From positions 1-43,167 of the forward strand of contig JAOACC010000037.1 of assembly GCA_026418035.1 (NCBI GenBank): 43,167 nt of DNA. The letters run 5' to 3'. Position 1 is the first letter of the stretch; the number at the start of each line of letters is the position of its first letter. This document shows, in pieces, positions 9,029 to 17,400 of this stretch. The position numbers and the translations under genes were made by a program. Under the pieces are notes generated by a model, which saw only the letters and a program-made list of their open reading frames with translations, was not told the DNA's origin and searched no databases. The DNA is from a bacterium. GTDB taxonomy: Bacteria > DUMJ01.

Positions 9029-9571
9029 TTATTCTAAAAACTTAAAGCTTGCTATTATCTGTCTAAATGTAGCTTCCATATCCTGAAAGCTTTCAGAAAT
9101 TGTATCACAGAGAACTGCTACACCATAATTGTCCTTTACAGTATAAGCCTCCATAGTCTTTACAGGGATACTAATATTTTGACCCTTAAAGGTAAATGAA
9201 TATACCCTTAACATACCGGGAGACCCAGCTAAGTTATATTCTACTATAGAATTCTCAACATAATCAGGAAGATTATCCTTTAACCATTTACCAACTGCTT
9301 CAGCATACTGTTTAGCAGTAAATCCCTCGGGAATCTCCTCCATCATTACAATTAGTTCAGAAGAAGTTTCTTCATCATAAAACCAAGCCAAAGCGCCTTC
9401 TAGTTCTCCTTCTATCCAGCCTTCAGGGTAGGATATACTGAATCCCACTTCTGAGTCGGTATAGGTATTTTTTAATTCTTGACTTGCTGACTCTTGTGCC
9501 ATTACAGAAACTGCAGAAAAGAGAAATGAGAAGATTAACACTAAGCTAACTAAAGTTTTTTTGTAAATCAT
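9029..9571 (-). CDS. Secreted PsbP-like domain protein
   Basis: This is a 180-residue exported protein of unknown role. The ORF track starts five codons earlier, but that ATG overlaps the Shine-Dalgarno sequence GGAGG (9584-9580). The ATG at 9571 lies eight bases after GGAGG and gives a normal signal peptide: MIYKK, a hydrophobic core VSLVLIFSFLFSA, and a likely cleavage after VMA. The mature part carries the YTDSEVGFSISYPEGW pattern typical of PsbP-like (Mog1/PsbP fold) domains. It ends with a FRQIIASFKFLE segment that often closes these domains. The gene is monocistronic, with an extended -10 promoter upstream and a terminator downstream. Confidence 0.8.
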   Translation of the reverse strand: MIYKKTLVSLVLIFSFLFSAVSVMAQESASQELKNTYTDSEVGFSISYPEGWIEGELEGALAWFYDEETSSELIVMMEEIPEGFTAKQYAEAVGKWLKDNLPDYVENSIVEYNLAGSPGMLRVYSFTFKGQNISIPVKTMEAYTVKDNYGVAVLCDTISESFQDMEATFRQIIASFKFLE

Positions 9572-9624
9572 TTCAAAAACCTCCATTCCTTTTTAGCCAT
9601 TAGGCTTAAATTTAATTACAACTC

Positions 9625-9633
9625 ATTATAACA
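9625..9633 (-). promoter_or_regulatory. Extended -10 promoter of the PsbP-like gene
   Basis: The minus strand reads TGTTATAAT, an extended -10 element with a perfect TATAAT, about 54 bases before the chosen ATG. No good -35 box is visible, which is common for TGn extended promoters. Confidence 0.5.
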
Positions 9634-9689
9634 TATTTTTCATTATGATAAAATAGAAGAGAGATTTTTGATAAAAGAGGTGTATGATT

Positions 9690-10724
9690 TTGAACTATAG
9701 CACAGTTATGGAAAAAGAGATTAGGGAAGAACCAGAAATACTTCGCAATATCCTGAAAAATAATATTTCTATATTGACGAGTATTAAAAACTTCTTGAAG
9801 AAAAGAGATATAGATGGTGTGTATATATCTGCTAGAGGGACCTCAGATAATGCTAGTACGTTAGGGAAATATCTTATAGAGTCTATTCTTGGGTATGTTA
9901 CAGCTCTTTCTGCTCCTTCTTTATTTACAATATACAAAACCCCTCCATCTTTAAGGAATAAAATTGTGGTAGGGGTATCGCAGTCTGGAAAGAGCGAGGA
10001 TGTCTGTGAGGTATTAAAATGGGGTAAAAAAGAAGGGGCTTTCTGTATAGCTATAACAAACCATTTAGATAGTCCTCTGGCAAATTTGGCTGATGAAGTC
10101 CTTCCTTGCTGGGCAGGTGAAGAGAAAAGTGTTCCAGCCACTAAGACATATCTGGCTGAGATATTCAACATGTATCTATTCTGCTCAGTTATAGGAGATA
10201 AATCTGACATGCTCAATTTACTGAAGGATATGCCTTTTTATATAAGTGATATTATAGAAAAGGCTTCCCAAATAGATGTAGGTAGATTCCACTTTATGGA
10301 TAGGTGCATCTGTATTGGAAGAGGATTTAACTATTCTACAGCTATGGAATTTTCCCTAAAGCTAAAAGAAACTTCGTATGTCTTTGCAGAAGCTTATAGT
10401 TCAGCCGATTTTTTACATGGACCTTTGGCTTTGGTCTCTTATCAATTACCTATCTTTGTCTTTCTTCCTCTAGGACCTACTTACAGACATCTTAAAGAGG
10501 TTATAGATACTCTTAAAGAAAAAACTGAAGATATATTTATATTTAGCTTTGGTGAGTTAGAAATAGAAAAAGGTGGCTTTGTAATACCTTATAAGACAGA
10601 TGAGATTTTAAGTCCTATACTCTTTACTTCTGTCTTTCAGATATTTGCTAATAAATTGGCATTAGATAAAGGGTTTAACCCTGATAATCCTAGATTTTTA
10701 AAGAAGGTGACTATAACTAGATGA
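9690..10724 (+). CDS. SIS-domain sugar isomerase/deaminase (GlmS C-terminal / GlcN6P deaminase II-like)
   Basis: This protein of about 344 residues consists of two SIS domains, like the isomerase half of GlmS but with no glutaminase domain. That arrangement is typical of NagB-II-type glucosamine-6-phosphate deaminases and related ketose-amine enzymes. Visible motifs include SARGTSDNA, the phosphosugar-binding SQSGKSEDV, and SVPATKTYLAE. GRGFNYSTAMEFSLKLKETS holds the catalytic-type Glu, LHGPLALV the conserved His, and the closing NPRFLKKVTITR the GlmS-like tail. The ORF track starts at ATG 9684, but AAAGAGGTG ends one base before it. The TTG at 9690 is better spaced and gives MNYSTVMEKEIREEP. 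The substrate is probably an amino-sugar phosphate. The stop overlaps the next small ORF by four bases. Confidence 0.87.
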   Translation: MNYSTVMEKEIREEPEILRNILKNNISILTSIKNFLKKRDIDGVYISARGTSDNASTLGKYLIESILGYVTALSAPSLFTIYKTPPSLRNKIVVGVSQSGKSEDVCEVLKWGKKEGAFCIAITNHLDSPLANLADEVLPCWAGEEKSVPATKTYLAEIFNMYLFCSVIGDKSDMLNLLKDMPFYISDIIEKASQIDVGRFHFMDRCICIGRGFNYSTAMEFSLKLKETSYVFAEAYSSADFLHGPLALVSYQLPIFVFLPLGPTYRHLKEVIDTLKEKTEDIFIFSFGELEIEKGGFVIPYKTDEILSPILFTSVFQIFANKLALDKGFNPDNPRFLKKVTITR

Positions 10725-10906
10725 GAATAGTTGCTTATAAAGTAAAATGCAGTAGATTTTTACTAGTTTCTAAAGACAAGATAGCTGGAGATTGTCTTCT
10801 TAAAGAAAATATAGGTAGAGAAACCATAAAAACGTGTAAAATAGATGAAAATTGTAAGTTACCAGAGAGACTTGAAAGACTTATCTCTAGATACTTTTCT
10901 TCTTAG
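10721..10906 (+). CDS. Small ORF of unknown function coupled to the SIS gene
   Basis: The 61-codon ORF starts at an ATGA overlap with the SIS gene stop, which favours translational coupling. The product is basic, with three cysteines (CSRF, GDCLL, KTCKIDENC) and no signal or membrane segment. I do not recognise a family. Its 3' end overlaps the beginning of the glycosylase ORF by about 60 bases if that ORF starts at 10845. It could be a real small protein or a chance ORF. Confidence 0.5.
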   Translation: MRIVAYKVKCSRFLLVSKDKIAGDCLLKENIGRETIKTCKIDENCKLPERLERLISRYFSS

Positions 10907-11534
10907 TATATACTCAGCCCTTTATAAAGCATTTGGTCCACAATACTGGTGGCCAGCAGAGACTAAGTTCGAAATAGTAGTTGGGGCTATTCTTACACAG
11001 AATACTAATTGGAAAAATGTAGAAAAGGCTATAGATAATCTTAAAAAAAGCGGAATTATGAGTATTGAAGGTATTTTGGAAAATAAAGACAGAATACCAG
11101 AGTTGATAAAAAGTGTTGGATACTATAGAATAAAGACAGATAGGCTTATAAATCTTATGAATAAGATTAAAGAGTATAGGTCCTTAGAGAACTTTTTAAG
11201 TTTACCTTTAGAGAGACTTAGGGAGGAGCTACTTAGTATAAAAGGGGTTGGTAAGGAAACAGCAGACTCAATAATATTATATGCTGGAGATTATCCCATC
11301 TTTGTTGTGGATGCCTATACTAGAAGGTTATTTTCTAGGCTAGGAATAATAAAAGGTGATGAGAGTTATGATGAGATCCAGAATTTAGTGATGAATAATA
11401 CTTCAAGAGACGGATACCTATATAATGAGTTTCACGCTCTTATAGTAGAGCATTGTAAGAGATACTGTAAAAAGAAGCCTATCTGTGCTGATTGTCCAAT
11501 TAAAAATTTATGTGAGGGGGTTGATAATGGATAG
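10845..11534 (+). CDS. Endonuclease III-related HhH-GPD DNA glycosylase
   Basis: This base-excision-repair protein (229 residues from the first ATG) has the GPQYWWPAETKFEIVVGAILTQNTNW block of the endonuclease III-related/MagIII-like branch. The helix-hairpin-helix is LLSIKGVGKETADS and the catalytic Asp lies in VVDAYTRRL. The C-terminal iron-sulfur ligands are CKKKPICADCPIKNLC (Cys spacing 5-2-5; E. coli Nth has 6-2-5). At the position of the Nth catalytic lysine (GVGRKTA in E. coli) this protein has Glu (GVGKETA), so it is probably a monofunctional glycosylase without lyase activity. The start is uncertain: ATG 10845 has no ribosome site, and TTG 10872 with AGAGAG upstream would reduce the overlap with the small ORF. 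Its end overlaps the ABC exporter start. Confidence 0.88.
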   Translation: MKIVSYQRDLKDLSLDTFLLSIYSALYKAFGPQYWWPAETKFEIVVGAILTQNTNWKNVEKAIDNLKKSGIMSIEGILENKDRIPELIKSVGYYRIKTDRLINLMNKIKEYRSLENFLSLPLERLREELLSIKGVGKETADSIILYAGDYPIFVVDAYTRRLFSRLGIIKGDESYDEIQNLVMNNTSRDGYLYNEFHALIVEHCKRYCKKKPICADCPIKNLCEGVDNG

Positions 11535-13281
11535 GTCTATAATAAAGGCTTATAGAGAGTTGTATGTCTATATAAAACCATATAAGCTACTTATATTTCT
11601 TCTTTTTCTGATTACTATTATTTTGGCTCCTTCTAGGCTTATCTTTTCCCCTATTTTGAAGTTTTTATTTGATGAAGTTTTTAATTCTCAGAAAGCCTAT
11701 AATGTGGCGTTAAGAAATCTGCATACAGCTATACTTCTTATTGTTGGTATTACTATAATCCAGGGTATAATCCAATATTGGCAGATATATATTCAGTCAG
11801 TAATAACCCAAAGAGTAATGAACGATTTACGAGTAAGAGTTTATGCTCATCTACAGAAGCTATCTATGGAATTTTATCAGAGATGGCATACAGGCGAGAT
11901 AATATCTCGTTTATCTAATGATACAACACTAATTCCGCAGGCTCTTAACTCCATCCTTATAGATGTCCCTCTGAGTGGTCTTATGCTTATTGGAGCATTA
12001 GGCTATATGGTATATCTTAATTGGAAGCTCACCCTGTTTACCTTGGCTATACTTCCTTTTATAGCGTCTGTAGTCTCATATCTTGGAAATCAGATGGTAA
12101 GAGTTACTAGACAAGTTCAACAGAGATTTGCTGAGCTAGTAAAACTTCTAGAGGAGAGAATAAGTGGGGTTCATCTGATAAAATCTTTTGGTATGGAAGA
12201 ATCTGAGATATTTAGATTTCAAAAGGTAAGTAAAGAAAGTCTAGAGGTTTCCTTAAAAAGCGCTAAAATTATAGCTACACAAACACCAATAATAACCTTG
12301 CTTCAGACTATAGGTTTGTTAGGAATCCTGTGGTTTGGCGGCTTACAGGTTCTAAATAAGAGTATGACCTCTGGTAGTCTGATGGCTTTTTTTACCGCTT
12401 TACTTATGATGGTAGACCCGATATCCTCTATATCTCGAAGCTTTAATATAATAAGCCAGAGTGCAGGGGCTATAGGGAGGATATTTGAGCTTTTTGAAGC
12501 AGAACCTTTAGTAAGAGAAAAGCCTAATGCTATTACCATCCCGATAAAAGGAGAGATAGAATTTAAAAATGTAACATTTGGATATGATGGTGGAGACCCT
12601 GTCATAAGAAATGTCTCATTCCGTGTAAATCCTGGGGAGATAGTTGCTCTTGTAGGAAGAAGCGGGGCTGGCAAGACAACTATAGTAAATCTGCTTATGA
12701 GATTTTATGACCCTCAGGAAGGTTCAATCTTGATTGATAAAGTTGATATAAGAGATTTCAGGATATATTCACTTAGGCAGCAGATGAGTATAGTTCCTCA
12801 AGATACTATACTGTTTTCTGATACAATTCTGGAGAATATAAGGTATGGGACACCATATGCGACAAGAGAGGAAGTAGTGGAAGCTGCTAAGTCTGCTAAT
12901 GCTCATGATTTTATAATGCAGTTGCCTAATGGCTATGATACTGTAATAGGTGAAGAATCCGGGGTAAGACTTTCCGGTGGACAAAGACAACGTATAGCCA
13001 TTGCAAGAGCCTTTTTGCATAATCCTAAAATTCTCATCTTAGATGAGGCTACATCTGCCTTAGATCCCGAATCAGAGTCTCTAGTAAAAGATGCTATTAT
13101 AAAACTAATGAAGGGGAGAACTACGTTTATCATATCTCACCGCTTAGGTTTTGTTAAGGAAGCTGATCTTATATTAGTGATTGAGAATGGTGAAATAATA
13201 GAGAAGGGGACTCATAAGGAACTTTTAGCTAAGAACGGTATATATAGGAGATTTTATGAAGCTGGATCGGAAACGTTATAG
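11527..13281 (+). CDS. ABC exporter, membrane and ATPase domains fused (MsbA/multidrug type)
   Basis: This is a 584-residue half-transporter that should homodimerise in the inner membrane. The N-terminal half (about residues 20-310) contains six hydrophobic segments, and the C-terminal half carries the ATPase. ATPase motifs are Walker A GRSGAGKTT, signature LSGGQRQR, Walker B ILILDEATSALD and switch IISHR. The ORF track begins 14 codons too early. ATG 11527 follows GAGGGGG at normal distance and overlaps the glycosylase stop by eight bases. Substrate could be lipid A-like lipids, drugs or peptides; nothing in the context decides. Confidence 0.93.
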   Translation: MDRSIIKAYRELYVYIKPYKLLIFLLFLITIILAPSRLIFSPILKFLFDEVFNSQKAYNVALRNLHTAILLIVGITIIQGIIQYWQIYIQSVITQRVMNDLRVRVYAHLQKLSMEFYQRWHTGEIISRLSNDTTLIPQALNSILIDVPLSGLMLIGALGYMVYLNWKLTLFTLAILPFIASVVSYLGNQMVRVTRQVQQRFAELVKLLEERISGVHLIKSFGMEESEIFRFQKVSKESLEVSLKSAKIIATQTPIITLLQTIGLLGILWFGGLQVLNKSMTSGSLMAFFTALLMMVDPISSISRSFNIISQSAGAIGRIFELFEAEPLVREKPNAITIPIKGEIEFKNVTFGYDGGDPVIRNVSFRVNPGEIVALVGRSGAGKTTIVNLLMRFYDPQEGSILIDKVDIRDFRIYSLRQQMSIVPQDTILFSDTILENIRYGTPYATREEVVEAAKSANAHDFIMQLPNGYDTVIGEESGVRLSGGQRQRIAIARAFLHNPKILILDEATSALDPESESLVKDAIIKLMKGRTTFIISHRLGFVKEADLILVIENGEIIEKGTHKELLAKNGIYRRFYEAGSETL

Positions 13282-13283
13282 AC

Positions 13284-13312
13284 TTGATTTATTGATTTAT
13301 AGTTGCTATAAT
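13284..13312 (+). promoter_or_regulatory. Sigma-70-type promoter of the iclR-like gene
   Basis: TTGATT (13284-13289), a 17-base spacer and TATAAT (13307-13312), with TG one base upstream of the -10 (TGCTATAAT). It lies 30 bases before the regulator start, so the regulator and the dehydrogenase after it probably form their own transcription unit. Confidence 0.75.
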
Positions 13313-13328
13313 CCATAAAAACTATAAA
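13296..13328 (+). promoter_or_regulatory. Candidate operator for the IclR-type regulator
   Basis: A perfect 9-bp inverted repeat TTTATAGTT (13296-13304) / AACTATAAA (13320-13328) brackets the -10 box. An overlapping TTATAG-TTG-CTATAA repeat (13297-13311) shares the left arm, giving three CTATAA/TTATAG half-sites. Its position over the promoter of a regulator gene suggests autoregulation. Confidence 0.5.
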
Positions 13329-13342
13329 ATGGAGTTGCTCTT

Positions 13343-14128
13343 ATGAGAACAAAGAGGGAAAGAGGGAAAGCTTTGGATAATGTACAAAGTCTAGAGAGGG
13401 CGTTAAGAATAATAGATCTTTTGGCACACTCAGGTAAGCCTATGGGGGTTACTGAAATAGGTAAGCTTATAGGAGTCCATAAGAGTACTGCCTATAGGCT
13501 TGTAAACACTCTAAGACAGTTTGGTTATGTAGATCAGGATAAAGAGACGGAGAAATATTTTTTGGGGTTAAAGCCTTTAGAACTTTCTAGCATTATAAAT
13601 GAAAGACTTGACATAAAGGATATAATTCATCCATATTTAGAAGAACTTGCGGATAAAACAAACGAGACTGTACATCTGGCTGTTAGGGAAGGGGATGAGA
13701 TTGTATATATAGATAAGGTAGAAAGTAAGCACACTATTAGAATGTATTCTAGAGTAGGAGCTAGAGCTCCCCTTTATTGTACAGCATTAGGTAAATGTTT
13801 ACTTGCTTTTGGGCCTGAAGAGCTGATTAAAAAGTGGATATCAAAAGATACTCTTCCTCAGAGAACCCCAAATACTATAAAGACTGGAAAAGAATTAGAT
13901 GAAGAATTGGAAAAAGTTAGAGAGCAAGGATATGCTCTAGATAGGGAAGAGTTTGAGCCTGGTATAAGATGTATAGGGGTTCCTATCATTAATAGGAAGG
14001 GTAAGGCGATATCAGCAATAAGTATTTCTATCCCGTCCTTTAGGTTAACAGAGGAGAGATTACAGGAACTGATTCCGATTCTTCTCAAGACAAGAGACAC
14101 GGTTTCTGAGAAATTGAAGTATCTGTAA
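13343..14128 (+). CDS. IclR family transcriptional regulator
   Basis: This 261-residue protein has the IclR layout: an N-terminal winged helix (about residues 12-75, with GVTEIGKLIGVHKSTAYRLVNTL) and a GAF-like effector domain (about 90-255). The effector domain carries the usual patterns VHLAVREGDEIVYIDKVES, APLYCTALGKCLLAF, YALDREEFEPGIRCIGVPI and AISISIPSFRLT. ATG start follows GGAG by eight bases. It precedes the PreA-like dehydrogenase by 15 bases and probably controls it, possibly together with its own gene through the inverted repeats at its promoter. The effector is unknown; family members sense small organic acids and aromatic or pyrimidine-related compounds. Confidence 0.95.
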   Translation: MRTKRERGKALDNVQSLERALRIIDLLAHSGKPMGVTEIGKLIGVHKSTAYRLVNTLRQFGYVDQDKETEKYFLGLKPLELSSIINERLDIKDIIHPYLEELADKTNETVHLAVREGDEIVYIDKVESKHTIRMYSRVGARAPLYCTALGKCLLAFGPEELIKKWISKDTLPQRTPNTIKTGKELDEELEKVREQGYALDREEFEPGIRCIGVPIINRKGKAISAISISIPSFRLTEERLQELIPILLKTRDTVSEKLKYL

Positions 14129-14143
14129 AGGAGGAGGAATACC

Positions 14144-15292
14144 TTGCCAAATATAGAAGTAACTTATGCTGGTTTAAGACTTAAAACCCCAATTATAGTT
14201 TCTTCTGCAGGTATAGTTGGGTATGCTCATCAGATAAAAAGAGCAGAGGATTATGGTGCAGGGGCAGTGGTTATGAAGTCTTTTTTCGAAGAGGAGGTAT
14301 GTAGAAAGGCTCCAACTCCTAGATTTAAATTGATAAGAAGAGGATATAATGGTAATTCTTCTGTTATATTATATTCTTACGAGCAGGCTAGTGAACTTGG
14401 CCCAGAGGAGTATGCAGAAGAAGTTTCTAAGGCTAAGAGTATTGTAAAAATTCCTGTCTTTGCCAGTTTAAATTGTATTACTCCAGAGATGTGGAATAGA
14501 ATGGCGCACTTAGTTGAGTCTGCTGGTGCTGATGGGATAGAACTAAACGTAAGCTGTCCTCATGGTGTTCATATAATGGAGGGAAGGACATTAAGAGATG
14601 AAATAAGAAAAGCTTTAGAGGCTACCAAGGATATAAAGATTCCTCGCATTGTAAAATTAAGTCCTCAGACAAGTGATCCAATGATAGAGGCAAGTGAGGT
14701 GGAGAAGAGCGGAGGAAACGGCATAGTTGTTTTTAATAGATTTACCGGATTAGATATAGACATAGAAGCAGAAACTCCTATACTCCATGGGGGATATGCA
14801 GGGCATGGAGGGGCTTGGGCTATTCATTATGTCCTTAGATGGATATCTGCTTTGTACCCTCACATACATATACCGATTTCTGCTAGTGGTGGGGTAACTA
14901 ATGGAGCTGATGCTGTCAAATGTGTATTTGCAGGAGCAACTTCGGTTCAGATATGTACTGTTGTTATTTTGAAAGGATATGAAGTTATAGAAAAGATTAA
15001 TAAAGAGATAATCGGTTTTCTTGAAAAAAAGGGCTATGCGTCTTTAGATGATATAAAAGGTAAAATCATAGGGAAGATTTTGTCGTATAAAGAAGTAGAT
15101 AGAAGAAAATTATATGTAGCATATATAAACCAAGAGAAATGTAATCAATGTGAAGCCTGCTATAAAGCTTGTTATTCTTCTGCTATTGAAAAAGATAACA
15201 ATGGAAAATTCTATGTAAATTCAAACTGTATAGGCTGTGGGCTTTGCGTAGAACTCTGTCCAAGAAGGGCAATTGAACTAGTTAGAATATAA
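14144..15292 (+). CDS. PreA-like dihydropyrimidine/dihydroorotate dehydrogenase family protein with ferredoxin domain
   Basis: This 382-residue flavoprotein joins a dihydroorotate dehydrogenase-type FMN barrel (residues 1-315) to a C-terminal ferredoxin domain with two 4Fe-4S motifs, CNQCEACYKAC and CIGCGLCVELCP. The barrel holds PIIVSSAG near the start, IELNVSCPHG, IVKLSPQTSD, and the FMN phosphate region SASGGVTNGADAVKCVFAGATSVQ. This is the domain order of PreA, the iron-sulfur subunit of NAD-dependent dihydropyrimidine dehydrogenase, but the partner PreT is not in the window. The start is TTG, six bases after AAAGGAGGAGG. It is convergent with pcrA, with only two bases between stop codons. 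Other reductions of unsaturated substrates are possible. Confidence 0.85.
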   Translation: MPNIEVTYAGLRLKTPIIVSSAGIVGYAHQIKRAEDYGAGAVVMKSFFEEEVCRKAPTPRFKLIRRGYNGNSSVILYSYEQASELGPEEYAEEVSKAKSIVKIPVFASLNCITPEMWNRMAHLVESAGADGIELNVSCPHGVHIMEGRTLRDEIRKALEATKDIKIPRIVKLSPQTSDPMIEASEVEKSGGNGIVVFNRFTGLDIDIEAETPILHGGYAGHGGAWAIHYVLRWISALYPHIHIPISASGGVTNGADAVKCVFAGATSVQICTVVILKGYEVIEKINKEIIGFLEKKGYASLDDIKGKIIGKILSYKEVDRRKLYVAYINQEKCNQCEACYKACYSSAIEKDNNGKFYVNSNCIGCGLCVELCPRRAIELVRI

Positions 15293-15294
15293 AG

Positions 15295-17391
15295 TTACAA
15301 TTTTTCTAATCCTGCATACTTTGCCAAGAGGTGCTTCTTACCAATATCATTGAACACCACTACCAGTTCTGTTTCCCCGTTTTCTAGAGGACGCACCTCT
15401 TGGATAATCCCTTCTCCCCATCTAGAGTGCCAAACTCTCTCTCCTCTTTCAAAGATAACATCTACCTTTGTAACTGGTTCTATATACTCTTCTGGTATCT
15501 CTTTTACAAATCTAGAGAGCTCGTTACTGTTAGTATGTCCATAAAGTGTTCTTATTTCTGCAGAGGTAAGATATAGATACTTTTTTGCTCTAGTCATACC
15601 TACATAGCACAGTCTTCTTTCTTCCTCTAACTCTTCTCTTTCTCCCATAGATAGACTGTGGGGAAATACTCCTTCTTCCATACCAGTCATAAATACAACT
15701 GGAAACTCTAAACCCTTTGCACTATGTATCGTCATAAGGACCACTGAAGAATTTTCTTCCTCTAATGTATCTATATCTGACATTAGTGATACATAGTTTA
15801 AGAAACTCTCTAAAGTCAGATCTTCTGCCTGTTTAGAGAATTCCTTTGCTACAGATATCAACTCTTCCACATTTTCTATTCTCATCTGAGCTGTAGCTGT
15901 CTGTAGTTCTGATAGTTCTTTTATGTACCCTGTCTTATCTAGCACTTCTATAATAGTATCTTCTATAGAGTGCAATTTAGCATAAGCTATTAGTGCCTCT
16001 ATAAGTTCTATAAATTTTTCTACCTCTTTGCCTACCTTCTTCCCTAGCTCGCCTGCTTCGATTAGATTTTTCATTGCTTCTAAATAATCTATGCCCTTTT
16101 CGTTAGCATAGTCTATGATCTTAGAGATGGTAGCATCTCCTATCCCCCTTCTAGGCGTATTTATTATCCTCTTTAAGCTTATTCCATCATACTGATTTAC
16201 AAGGAATCTTAAATAGGATAAGATATCCTTTATCTCTTTTCTTTGATAGAATTTTATACCACCAATGATTCTGTATGGTATGCCATTTTTTATCATTGCC
16301 TCTTCAAGAGCTCTAGACTGCGCATGAGTTCTATAGAAAACAGCAAAATCTCCAAAATTTAAATTTTCCTTCTTTTGTAGAAGAATAATCTCTCTTGCTA
16401 CAAAATTTGCTTCAGCTATCTCATCTTTGGCTATATAGAGTTTTATCTTGCTTCCAATTCCATTGTTTGTCCAAAGATTTTTACCTTTTCTAAATTTATT
16501 GTGAGCTATAACTTTGTTTGCAGCTTCTAATATGTTTTGTGTTGACCTGTAATTTTGTTCTAGACGGATCACCTTTGCGCCAGGGAAGTCTTTCTCAAAC
16601 TCTAGGATATTTCTTATATCAGCCCCTCTCCAGCTATATATTGCTTGATCATCATCTCCCACTACTGTAACCCTACGATGCATTTGAGCCAATAGGAATA
16701 CTATTACATATTGAGCGTAATTTGTATCCTGATACTCATCAACAAGTATATATCTAAATTTGTTCTGATAATAAGATAAAATCTTTTCATTCTCTCTAAA
16801 TAGCTTGACCAGATACATAAGAAGATCGTCAAAATCTAAGGCTTGGTTCTGTATCAGTTTTTCTTGATACTTCTGATATACTTTAGCAACTACACTTTCA
16901 TAGTAGCTTTCTACAAATTCTCCATAAGTTACAGGGTCTATAAGACTTTCTTTAGCCCTGCTAATCCTTTCTATGAAACCTCCAGGTGGATACCTCTTTA
17001 TATCGAGATTTAACTCTGATATTACTTCTTTTATAAGGGTAGTTTGGTCATCTTCATCAAGAATGGAGAAATTGTTGTTTATTCCCACATATGGCCCATA
17101 TCTCCTTAGTATTTTTACCGCAGTGGCATGAAATGTTCCTAACCATACATCAGTTACTTCTTTTTGTAACAATTTGGCAACTCTAGACTTCATCTCTCCA
17201 GCTGCTTTATTAGTGAATGTAACTCCTAATATACTATCTTCTGGTACATCTAACTCTTTGACAAGATAAGCAATCTTATAAGTTATAACCCTAGTCTTGC
17301 CACTTCCAGCTCCGGCAAGAACTAAAAGTGGTGCCTCTGTATATAAAACTGCTTCTCTCTGTTGAGGATTTAATTCGTCTAGGAAAAACAT
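15295..17391 (-). CDS. pcrA: ATP-dependent DNA helicase PcrA/UvrD
   Basis: This 698-residue superfamily 1A helicase unwinds DNA 3' to 5' in repair and at stalled transcription or replication. All helicase motifs are visible: Q motif NPQQREAV, Walker A AGAGSGKT, LGTFHA, Walker B VDEYQDTN, GDDDQAIYSWRGA, LEQNYRST, TIHSAKGLEF and YVGMTRAKK. The C-terminus has the PcrA-type Tudor-like domain (WHSRWGEGII to LAKYAGLEKL) that contacts RNA polymerase in Bacillus. The ATG has no evident Shine-Dalgarno sequence and follows the ABC ATPase stop by nine bases, so coupling within a lacZ-to-pcrA transcript is possible. The length is typical. Confidence 0.95.
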   Translation of the reverse strand: MFFLDELNPQQREAVLYTEAPLLVLAGAGSGKTRVITYKIAYLVKELDVPEDSILGVTFTNKAAGEMKSRVAKLLQKEVTDVWLGTFHATAVKILRRYGPYVGINNNFSILDEDDQTTLIKEVISELNLDIKRYPPGGFIERISRAKESLIDPVTYGEFVESYYESVVAKVYQKYQEKLIQNQALDFDDLLMYLVKLFRENEKILSYYQNKFRYILVDEYQDTNYAQYVIVFLLAQMHRRVTVVGDDDQAIYSWRGADIRNILEFEKDFPGAKVIRLEQNYRSTQNILEAANKVIAHNKFRKGKNLWTNNGIGSKIKLYIAKDEIAEANFVAREIILLQKKENLNFGDFAVFYRTHAQSRALEEAMIKNGIPYRIIGGIKFYQRKEIKDILSYLRFLVNQYDGISLKRIINTPRRGIGDATISKIIDYANEKGIDYLEAMKNLIEAGELGKKVGKEVEKFIELIEALIAYAKLHSIEDTIIEVLDKTGYIKELSELQTATAQMRIENVEELISVAKEFSKQAEDLTLESFLNYVSLMSDIDTLEEENSSVVLMTIHSAKGLEFPVVFMTGMEEGVFPHSLSMGEREELEEERRLCYVGMTRAKKYLYLTSAEIRTLYGHTNSNELSRFVKEIPEEYIEPVTKVDVIFERGERVWHSRWGEGIIQEVRPLENGETELVVVFNDIGKKHLLAKYAGLEKL

Positions 17392-17400
17392 TTTACTAAA

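Noticed and set aside
13610-13640. TTGACATAAAGGATATAATT inside the iclR-like gene resembling a promoter
   Set aside because: The two boxes are only seven bases apart and lie in coding sequence; a chance match.
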